From Spartobacteria bacterium (lineage in GTDB: Bacteria; Verrucomicrobiota; Verrucomicrobiae; Chthoniobacterales; UBA6821): a stretch of DNA of 5,038 bases. Shown in pieces: positions 1-5,038 of the stretch. The stretch spans positions 1,518-6,555 of the forward strand of contig PLEU01000092.1 in the NCBI GenBank assembly GCA_003136515.1, read 5' to 3'. The notes beneath the pieces were generated by a model, which was not told the origin of the DNA, did not search any database, and saw nothing but the letters and a program-made list of their open reading frames with translations. The position numbers and the translations under genes are program-made. How positions within the stretch are numbered: the first letter of the stretch is position 1; each line of letters opens with the position of its first letter.

Positions 1-1502
1 TCTCGGCTGATTCGAGCGGCGACCTGAGGATCGAAACTGATATCCCCGGAGTTCACGGCGCACCTTCCATAAGACTCTCCGGCCATAGCACCATCGAATC
101 CCTTTCCATCACCGATCCGGGCAATAAGGAATTTTCGATCGGCTGGAAACAGCTTGAGATTATGATGAACGAGGCTGTCATCCCGATTCCGAACGGTGCA
201 AAATCTCTGCCATCCACAAAGCTAAATTTTGAACTGATTCGGCTGGTCGATCCGAAGATCTTCTACACGCACCCGGCACCTGCGCTGAATGCGCTGCTCG
301 GAATTTCCGCAACTTCGAATGCCCCGATCGCGACCATTCCTAACCCCGCCCCCCCTACTTCGGCGGGATCCTCACCAGTGGAGGCCAAGATCGCTCTGCT
401 GGAACTCACCGGCGGTAGCATCGAAGTTCATAACACCACCGTGAAGCCAACTGCTGTTTCCACGATCAGCGGACTTTCCATCTCTCTCCACGGAGTTAAT
501 TATCCCGATCCCTCGGCCGATACGATCAGCATCCACGCAATTCTGCCAACGAACTCGATGCTTGCCATTGACGGGAACCTAAAGGCTGGAAATGTCGGAT
601 GCTATACTGTTTCACTGAAAAGCCTAGATTTGCCTCCCTTCACACCTTATGCAGCAGCTGCGGGAGCCACACTCGACGCGGGTCAGATTTCAGCGACGAC
701 AAAGCTCAACTCCCACGGGGCCCGCATGCAAATCGACAACGACCTAGTGTTGCATAAATTCGGCATTTCGCTGCGCGATCCGAACTCTTTTACCAGGAGT
801 TTCGGAGTGCCGATCGATCTCATTATCGCCCTGCTGAGCGACCCCTCCGGGGATATCAAACTCACCGTGCCGTTACGCGTTGATGAAAAGGGATCAACAG
901 TCTCAATGGGTGCGGTCATTGCGTCTGCGCTGAAGTCTGCCATCCTTGGTGCAGCCTCCACGCCACTGAAACTGCTCGGAGGGTCATTCGGTGGCAAATC
1001 AGGAAACGGGCCTGGAACTTTCACGATCACCCCGATCAAGAGCCCCGCCGGCAGCCCAGATCTCGATTCCAGCTCGTCGGGGCGCATTGACGGACTTGTG
1101 AAACTGTTGGCGCAACGGCCTACAATCGGACTCATTCTTAGTGGTCGCACCAGCACGGACGACCGTCCCTCGGTTGCGGAACAATTGCTTGTCGAGAGAG
1201 TGGAGCAGGGAAAGGGATTGCCAGAACTCGATGGAGCGGGATTCCTCGCCCGGCTTCGGATCAAACAAATCCTCTCCTTGCGCAGCAAGGGCAAATCAGC
1301 CTCCGTATCGGTAAAGGATCAGCCGCTTTTCAACCGCTATCTCGCCGCCGTGGAGATTCCCGAGGATCGCCTCGACACACTTGCAAAGCTTCGTGCAGAG
1401 AAGGTCAGGAAGATGCTCGTTGCCAAGGGAGTCAATGCGGGACGGCTGAGTATTGGAAATCGCGAGGCCATTGGGGAAGCAGGAGTGGTCATTTCGTTCT
1501 AA
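1..1502 (+). CDS. DUF748 (AsmA-like) envelope protein, C-terminal part, 5' end outside window
   Basis: The frame is open from the first full codon at position 3 to TAA at 1500-1502, giving 499 residues. The ATG at 162 is therefore an internal methionine, not the start. DUF748 hallmarks appear in order: a SLDLPPFTPY segment with a following LDAGQIS (about 621-692), the LIIALLSDPSGDIKLTVPL segment (about 817-876), GAVIASALKSAI then STPLKLLGG (about 910-983), a SPDLDSSSSGRIDGLVKLL segment leading to RPTIGLILSGR (about 1045-1150), and a tail LAKLRAEKVRKMLVAKGV...RLSIG (about 1381-1458). Family knowledge: these are large proteins of the AsmA-like group, anchored by an N-terminal membrane helix and reaching into the periplasm, linked to outer-membrane biogenesis and lipid traffic. 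The anchor is not in the window. No following gene on this strand is close enough for an operon. The family call is firm, but the exact role of this member is unknown. Confidence 0.88.
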   Translation, partial: SADSSGDLRIETDIPGVHGAPSIRLSGHSTIESLSITDPGNKEFSIGWKQLEIMMNEAVIPIPNGAKSLPSTKLNFELIRLVDPKIFYTHPAPALNALLGISATSNAPIATIPNPAPPTSAGSSPVEAKIALLELTGGSIEVHNTTVKPTAVSTISGLSISLHGVNYPDPSADTISIHAILPTNSMLAIDGNLKAGNVGCYTVSLKSLDLPPFTPYAAAAGATLDAGQISATTKLNSHGARMQIDNDLVLHKFGISLRDPNSFTRSFGVPIDLIIALLSDPSGDIKLTVPLRVDEKGSTVSMGAVIASALKSAILGAASTPLKLLGGSFGGKSGNGPGTFTITPIKSPAGSPDLDSSSSGRIDGLVKLLAQRPTIGLILSGRTSTDDRPSVAEQLLVERVEQGKGLPELDGAGFLARLRIKQILSLRSKGKSASVSVKDQPLFNRYLAAVEIPEDRLDTLAKLRAEKVRKMLVAKGVNAGRLSIGNREAIGEAGVVISF

Positions 1503-1540
1503 CCTCAGCAGGGTGCATCTGCGGCATCAAAATGAATCGC

Positions 1541-1598
1541 ATTCAGGAGCAGACACAATTTGCTCCATCCTGAAGCGCGCTTCAATGATTCAGGTTTT
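1541..1598 (+). terminator. Competing hairpins after the DUF748 stop, possible weak terminator
   Basis: The arm TTCAGG occurs at 1542-1547 and again at 1589-1594 (both within ATTCAGG), with its complement CCTGAA between them at 1569-1574. The upstream pairing is strengthened by GGAGCA (1546-1551) with TGCTCC (1561-1566). The downstream pairing CCTGAA/TTCAGG has a 14-base loop and is followed directly by TTTT (1595-1598), as in a weak intrinsic terminator. A perfect 14-base palindrome lies at 1571-1584. The two pairings exclude each other. The location about 40 to 95 bases past the stop fits 3'-end formation, but the T-run is short and the stem only six pairs. Confidence 0.3.
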
Positions 1599-1626
1599 CA
1601 TTGAGACAGATCCACTCTCAGCATAA

Positions 1627-1911
1627 AAGAGGAGAAACTATCTGTTAAGAAATATCGACGGGAAAGCCGCCCACATGGTTCGCCAACCCAACCAATTGCT
1701 GAACCAATTTGCGGACTGGATCCCGGTTGAATTAAAAGCCGGAGAGAATGATATACGGCTCAAGGTAGGACTATTTAGAAAAATCGCCCACTATTACGAT
1801 GGATGGGGAGTCAAAAATTCAGCGCGCGAAAAACAATCAGTAATTAGCGGCACCCAATCGAGCGGGCCTGACTTATTAGCTCAGATTCCTTACCTCTCAA
1901 AAGCCTCTTAA
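1627..1911 (+). pseudogene. Fragment of a beta-sandwich (carbohydrate-binding-like) domain
   Basis: The frame is open from after TAA at 1624-1626 to TAA at 1909-1911. Its middle part reads NIDGKAAHMV (from 1651), then ADWIPVELKAGENDIRLKV (about 1711-1767) and GWGVK (to about 1815). This recalls the 'NGk...vpLkaGwN.lLvKv...gGWgf' pattern of jelly-roll domains in planctomycete and verrucomicrobial secreted or glycan-active proteins. After GWGVK nothing is recognisable and the composition becomes less protein-like. The only ATG (1675) falls inside the domain pattern and has no Shine-Dalgarno. AGGAG at 1630-1634 lies seven bases before an in-frame CTG at 1642, which would be an unusual start. I read it as the remnant of a longer gene whose flanks are lost. 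A short expressed protein of about 90 residues is possible but less likely. Confidence 0.4.
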
Positions 1912-1922
1912 AAACTTACCCC

Positions 1923-1945
1923 ATCTGACGCCAACAAAGTCAGAT
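1923..1945. repeat. 7-bp inverted repeat with 9-base loop
   Basis: ATCTGAC (1923-1929) is the exact reverse complement of GTCAGAT (1939-1945), with a 9-base loop. No T-run follows on the plus strand. On the minus strand a short T-run (positions 1915-1911 read in reverse) comes about nine bases after the stem, past TGGGGTAAG. It could be a weak terminator for minus-strand transcripts or chance. Confidence 0.25.
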
Positions 1946-1961
1946 CACCCTATTCCTTAAA

Positions 1962-2024
1962 TTTGGAACGTTGCTGCAGGGCCAAGTCTCTACATCTGCC
2001 AGAGATTAGGAAATCTGTTCCAAA
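1962..2024. repeat. 8-bp inverted repeat enclosing smaller hairpins
   Basis: TTTGGAAC (1962-1969) pairs exactly with GTTCCAAA (2017-2024) across 47 bases. Inside it, TCTCT (1987-1991) can pair with AGAGA (2001-2005), or AGATT (2003-2007) with AATCT (2012-2016), and these inner pairings exclude each other. It lies in a gap with no intact gene. It might be a folded RNA element, the end of a small decayed element, or chance. I do not recognise a known RNA family. Confidence 0.25.
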
Positions 2025-2092
2025 GCGATCCTGGTCACTTCTTGATACTTGTCGGTCAGTTGACGGGTCTCGGAAAGTTGGACCACGTTGCG
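2006..2092 (-). pseudogene. 28-codon coding-like scrap, perhaps the end of a lost gene
   Basis: On the minus strand a short frame between TGA (2093-2095) and TAA (2006-2008) reads RNVVQLSETRQLTDKY then QEVTRIALEQIS. The charged, heptad-like amphipathic helix pattern looks more like a real C-terminal helix than random translation. A GTG codon lies at 2084-2086, but the minus-strand bases before it (AAGGACTGACGCAAC) hold no Shine-Dalgarno at a usable distance. I do not recognise the family. It overlaps the right arm of the 1962-2024 inverted repeat. It may be the tail of a gene whose upstream part was deleted, or chance. Confidence 0.18.
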
Positions 2093-2179
2093 TCAGTCCT
2101 TATAACGATATAATTAGGTAATTCGTTTAGTCCCCTCCCCTGAGAATACCGCCAAACTCGAGAAGCGTCTCTGGGATAT

Positions 2180-3478
2180 CTAGTAATTTCTTGGCAAGAC
2201 AACCCGGAATGTCGTACCCGTTTCGACCGAACTCACTATTTCCAAGCTCGCGTCTAGCAGTTCACAAAGTCGTTTTACTATCGACAGTCCGATGCCTTCA
2301 CCGGTTTTTTGATGAGAAGAAATCGTAGTCGTATGGGTGCCTGGAGTCGGAGTTAATACATGGGATATTTCACCCTCGATTGCGGCACCCTTCTCGTCTG
2401 ACTCCCTCGCGCTGGCGGTGGCCTCCTTTAGTCCGACAACCATCGGAGCGCCGGGGCCCGACAACATTCCAAGGCCACTGTCCTTTACCATCAACCACCA
2501 ATTCTTTTTTTCCTCACCCCAGCTCAGAGTGACCCCGCCGTGCTCGGTGTATTTAAGAGCATTCATCAAAAGATTTTGCAGCAACCGCCGCACTTTGCTT
2601 GGGTCTCCGTAGACGGAAAGGCTTGGCGGTCCGTTCACTCTCAAGAAGAGGCCGCGTTCTTTGGCGATTCCTTGGCTGACTCTGCCCAGATCGGTGACCA
2701 GTGCGCTGGCGTCGAACTTGATGATTTCCCTGTCTTCCTTGCCAGCCTCCAGGCGCGCCAGCTCCATGAGTTCTCCAAGCATTGCTTGGACGCTTTGGAC
2801 CCCTTGACCTAGTATCGTCACAAATCCTATTTGATTGGTTTCAGTAGTAATGCTTCGGCTGAGCGCGTTTGCCGCCATGCTTACGCCGAGGACGTCGTTG
2901 TGCAGATCATGAACCGCTTGGTGGATAAGAGCGCTTCTGTGGCGCTCGATCTCATTGATGCTGTTTAGTGCTTTTTTGAGATCCTCTATACGCCCCGACG
3001 CCTCAGCTTGCTGCATGCGCTCGTATTGGGTGGTACTTTCGCTGATCGCCTCATTGATTAGAGTGATCATCTGGCGGTTAACTTGCGCCAACATTTCGCG
3101 ATCAAACTCGGGATGAATCGCGGCGAAGGCGTCAATCTCATCAAAGAGGCAGAGATGAAGGTGTCCCCACTCGTGCATGAGCTCCTGCAACCGGTAGCCC
3201 TGTTGCCAACGGTGAAGACCGTGTTTGACCTCCTCTTTTTTCTTCTGGATGTCCGCTTCCCGGTCTTCCGAGCCGCCCGGGCGTGAGTGTAGTTTGCGTT
3301 CGAACGCATCAAGCACCTCGGGAATATGATCGTTGAATTGTCTACGGGTGAGTGAGTGGGCAGTCGTTTGACCTGGATCCGTACCGGAAGCCTTCCGCCA
3401 AGCCAGTAAAATCGCCTTTCGCCTCGTCGTTAAATAATCGCAAAAGGCGTTGAACTGATCGCTCGTGAGGTGGTTCAT
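2180..3478 (-). CDS. Cytoplasmic sensor histidine kinase with RsbRD-type N-terminal domain
   Basis: This is a complete 432-residue protein with no signal peptide or membrane segment. Residues about 6-145 form a helical RsbRD-like sensor region with the marker KHGLHRWQQGYRLQELMHEW (85-104). A helical linker (about 150-185) leads to the H box HQAVHDLHNDV, where H190 is the likely phosphoacceptor. The N box is LLQNLLMNALKYTEHGG (N302, N306), G1 is VKDSGLGM (D333, G335, G337) and G2 is GEGIGLSIV (G393, G395, G397), ending in GTTFRVVLP. The G1-G2 distance of 60 residues is about twice the usual, and the F-box motif of the lid is absent. Related RsbRD kinases share such lids as far as I recall. ATG 3478 is the only likely start: an in-frame TAG lies at 3494-3496. 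AGGA at 3492-3495 is 13 bases upstream, a weak ribosome site. The input signal and partner regulator are not evident. Confidence 0.9.
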   Translation of the reverse strand: MNHLTSDQFNAFCDYLTTRRKAILLAWRKASGTDPGQTTAHSLTRRQFNDHIPEVLDAFERKLHSRPGGSEDREADIQKKKEEVKHGLHRWQQGYRLQELMHEWGHLHLCLFDEIDAFAAIHPEFDREMLAQVNRQMITLINEAISESTTQYERMQQAEASGRIEDLKKALNSINEIERHRSALIHQAVHDLHNDVLGVSMAANALSRSITTETNQIGFVTILGQGVQSVQAMLGELMELARLEAGKEDREIIKFDASALVTDLGRVSQGIAKERGLFLRVNGPPSLSVYGDPSKVRRLLQNLLMNALKYTEHGGVTLSWGEEKKNWWLMVKDSGLGMLSGPGAPMVVGLKEATASARESDEKGAAIEGEISHVLTPTPGTHTTTISSHQKTGEGIGLSIVKRLCELLDASLEIVSSVETGTTFRVVLPRNY

Positions 3479-3707
3479 ACTCAGAACGGTGTCCTACAAG
3501 ACGTGAATAGACAACTCACTGGTATAATTTCGCTGCGCTTAGCTTATTTGTAAAGATGCGCAAAAGTTCTTTTCGCTTAATCGTTTCTGTCCTCCAACAT
3601 TCGGGGTAGGGCATTCTCTCCCTGTCTTACGAATGGGTCGATGATGGAGTTAAAGAGGTTGCGGCTGACTATTAAGAGGGCGAAAGCGGCGATCCTCCCT
3701 TAGAAGT
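3479..3707. other. 229-base gap between the two kinase genes
   Basis: The gap contains no response-regulator gene. On the minus strand, directly after the upstream kinase stop, arms at 3674-3680 and 3695-3701 can form a short imperfect stem (6 of 7 pairs counting G-U) with no U-run after it. A small palindrome AAAAG-TT-CTTTT sits at 3562-3573. TTTACA and TATACC can be found upstream of the RsbRD kinase start, but the 22-base spacing does not fit a sigma-70 promoter, so no promoter is called. The length suggests separate translation of the two genes. A shared transcript cannot be excluded. Confidence 0.5.
3577..3699 (-). pseudogene. 40-codon open stretch, possible gene scrap
   Basis: Between two in-frame stops (TAA at 3700-3702 and TAA at 3577-3579, minus strand) the frame reads GRIAAFALLIVSRNLFNSII, then DPFVRQGENALPRMLEDRND. 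It has a hydrophobic then polar character. There is no ATG until the seventh residue from the end and no good start codon near the AAGGGAGG at its upstream edge. I do not recognise it. It may be a remnant of a gene lost between the kinases, part of a dispersed repeat, or chance. Confidence 0.15.
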
Positions 3708-5038
3708 TCAAGACTTGGTTTTAGTCGAGTATTTTTCATCTTTTTTCGTGTCTTTGTGGGCGATTGGAATCCGAGCGGTGATGCTTGTGCCATGCCCTGG
3801 CGAGGATTTGATGGAGAAATTGCCACCGACCATCTCCAAACGTTCCCTCATGCCGAGTAATCCCAATCGTCCGTTTTCTTTCGTGCGGAGGACACGTTTC
3901 ACATCAAAGGTTTTTCCATCGTCTTTTATCGTCATGCAAATCCAGTGCGGCAGTTTTTTAATTTCAACTTCCAAAGCACTGGCCTGCGCATGGATGGCCA
4001 CGTTATTTAAAGCTTCCACAGCGACGCGATAGAGGACGGTACTCTGGTCAATGGAAAGTTGGTTCAACGGATCATAGGCATTCAAGCTCACCCGCACACC
4101 AGTGCGCTTGATGAAATCCTTTATAATAGTCCGTAATGCTGGAATCAGTCCCAAATCGTCCAAAACTGTCGGGCGCAGTTCCACGGCGAACCGATGCACC
4201 ATAGTCACTGATTTTTCCACGAGAAGTTGCGTCTGCGCAATCTTCCGTCGGAGGCTCGTGGGATTTTCCGCCATTTTCGGGGTTAGAGACGCCAGATGGA
4301 TGCTTATGCCCACCAGCGTTTGGAGGACGGTATCATGCAGTTCGCGGCTGATGCGCTTTCGTTCCTCTTCCTGCGCGAGCAGAGTTTTGTGGGACAATTG
4401 CCGTAATTGTTGCTCTCTGGTCTTGAGGGTCTGCTCCAGCGATTTGCGCCGGATTATTTCCTGCTCCAGCTTCCGGTTCGAAGTAGTCATTACCTCCAAG
4501 CGAACACGGGCTTCCTCCGCCCGCTTTCGCTCGGTGATGTTGTTGAAAAAACAAACTACGCCGTGTTCGCCAGCGGGCAGTGTTACCCGTTGGATCTGCC
4601 ATTCATAAAACTCTTTCAGGCCCGTATCTTGGCGCAGTTCGCTAAATTCAGGTGATTGATAAGATTCACCCGTGTTCAACGTGTGCCGAAAGCGAGCCAC
4701 AATTTGATGCGCGACTCGTGGCGACCAGATGATTTGGATGATTTCAGAAAAATTCCGGCCAATGAGTGGGTGGGCATTTTTGAAAACGGGTAACGCTCGG
4801 GGGTTGACTTGTCGCAGGCACAATTGGGCATCCACAACATATACACCAACCGGCGCCTGCTCAATGAGCGCAGAAAAAAGCACCTCATTGCGGTGCAATG
4901 CCGCATCCGCCTCCATGCGCTCGGTGATGTCCATCGCGACAGCACGACATTCTTGCCCATTGATCAAGCATTGGGCTTCGATCTTCACGAACCGGAGTGG
5001 CTGTCCTTTGCCAGAAAGCTCAAAATCACCGGATTGTT
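3708..5038 (-). CDS. PAS-domain sensor histidine kinase of HisKA_3 (NarL/DesK) type, 5' end outside window
   Basis: The frame is open from the right edge (first full codon 5036-5034) to TGA at 3710-3708, giving 442 residues. The GTG at 4988 sits inside a PAS domain and is not the start. In visible numbering: the end of a first PAS with its PAC motif AMDITER (1-39), a second PAS (about 52-171, ending FFNNITERKRAEEA), a coiled coil (about 172-230), then HisKA_3 with EEERKRISRELHDTVLQTL (phosphoacceptor H234, D235) and the ELRPTVLDDLGLIPAL segment. The ATPase domain follows with EALNNVAIHA (E341, N345), DDGKTFD (D373, G374; the second glycine of the G1 motif is replaced by T376) and GRLGLLGMRERLEMVGG (G389, G392, G395), ending GTSITARIP and a lysine-rich tail. 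Such kinases usually phosphorylate a LuxR-type regulator. None is present here. No membrane segment lies in the visible part. Confidence 0.92.
   Translation of the reverse strand, partial: QSGDFELSGKGQPLRFVKIEAQCLINGQECRAVAMDITERMEADAALHRNEVLFSALIEQAPVGVYVVDAQLCLRQVNPRALPVFKNAHPLIGRNFSEIIQIIWSPRVAHQIVARFRHTLNTGESYQSPEFSELRQDTGLKEFYEWQIQRVTLPAGEHGVVCFFNNITERKRAEEARVRLEVMTTSNRKLEQEIIRRKSLEQTLKTREQQLRQLSHKTLLAQEEERKRISRELHDTVLQTLVGISIHLASLTPKMAENPTSLRRKIAQTQLLVEKSVTMVHRFAVELRPTVLDDLGLIPALRTIIKDFIKRTGVRVSLNAYDPLNQLSIDQSTVLYRVAVEALNNVAIHAQASALEVEIKKLPHWICMTIKDDGKTFDVKRVLRTKENGRLGLLGMRERLEMVGGNFSIKSSPGHGTSITARIPIAHKDTKKDEKYSTKTKS

Larger units (their letters stand above)
1831..2179. other. Convergent intergenic stretch without an intact gene
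   Basis: Apart from the tail of the open frame ending at 1911, the two inverted repeats and the short scrap at 2006-2092, I see no gene here on either strand. It separates the plus-strand DUF748 gene from the minus-strand kinase genes. It contains an AT-rich patch around 2101-2125 with a small palindrome AATTA-GG-TAATT (2112-2123). No strong intrinsic terminator for the kinase (stop at 2180-2182) is visible. Confidence 0.6.

Noticed and set aside
683..1294. Long minus-strand open frame inside the DUF748 gene.
   Set aside because: It is a shadow of a confidently identified coding frame, has no recognisable domains and has low-complexity composition.
1675..1911. Intact 78-residue protein starting at ATG 1675.
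   Set aside because: The ATG lies within the domain pattern and lacks a ribosome site, and recognisable sequence begins before it and stops by about 1815. A remnant fits better.
2088..2114. A perfect TATAAT (2109-2114, plus strand) with TTGCGT 15 bases upstream.
   Set aside because: The -35 match is only three of six and the spacing is short. It would read antisense into the kinase end, and no gene follows on that strand.
1503..2179. Insertion sequence or transposase remnant in the convergent gap.
   Set aside because: No transposase-like residues, terminal repeats paired with target duplications, or known IS ends were seen.
3508..3560. TTTACA and TATACC on the minus strand upstream of the RsbRD kinase as a promoter.
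   Set aside because: The 22-base spacing is too long for a sigma-70 type promoter, and no better pair was seen.
4102..4608. 168-codon plus-strand frame inside the PAS kinase gene.
   Set aside because: It is antisense to clear HisKA_3 and coiled-coil coding sequence, and its Arg/Ser/Cys-rich translation is typical of a shadow frame.

Overview
The window looks like chromosomal DNA from a Gram-negative-type bacterium of middling GC. Three things suggest the Verrucomicrobiota or a nearby phylum: an AsmA-like DUF748 envelope protein, a PAS/HisKA_3 kinase whose ATPase wording (DDGKTFDV, RLGLLGMRERLEMVGG) resembles kinases I associate with that phylum, and debris of a sugar-binding-type beta-sandwich domain (LKAGEN...GWG). 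This assignment rests on memory of similar proteins and is an inference. I see no tRNA, rRNA, CRISPR array or intact mobile element.

Layout. Positions 1-1502 (+) hold the C-terminal 499 codons of a DUF748 protein that starts left of the window. Positions 1503-2179 have no convincing intact gene. They hold a set of competing hairpin arms just after the DUF748 stop (1541-1598), a fragment of a beta-sandwich domain (1627-1911), two inverted repeats (1923-1945 and 1962-2024), and a 28-codon coding-like scrap on the minus strand (2006-2092). The DUF748 gene and the kinase genes converge on this stretch. Positions 2180-3478 (-) are a complete 432-residue cytoplasmic histidine kinase with an RsbRD-type N-terminal helical domain. 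Positions 3479-3707 are a 229-base gap with a 40-codon open stretch (3577-3699, -) and no clear gene. Positions 3708-5038 (-) are the C-terminal 442 codons of a PAS-PAS-HisKA_3-HATPase kinase whose 5' end lies beyond the right edge.

How the genes may work together. The two kinases lie in the same direction, the PAS kinase first. They belong to different classes: HisKA_3/NarL-DesK type, and HisKA-like with an RsbRD sensor and a long ATP lid. No receiver domain or DNA-binding regulator is visible, so their partners must be encoded outside the window. The 229-base gap argues against tight translational coupling but does not exclude a shared transcript. The DUF748 protein belongs to envelope biogenesis and has no evident functional link to the kinases. 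I do not find a convincing new system. The most notable points are the tandem kinases of unlike class without a regulator, the 60-residue ATP-lid region of the RsbRD kinase, and the gene debris and alternating hairpins in the convergent gap.
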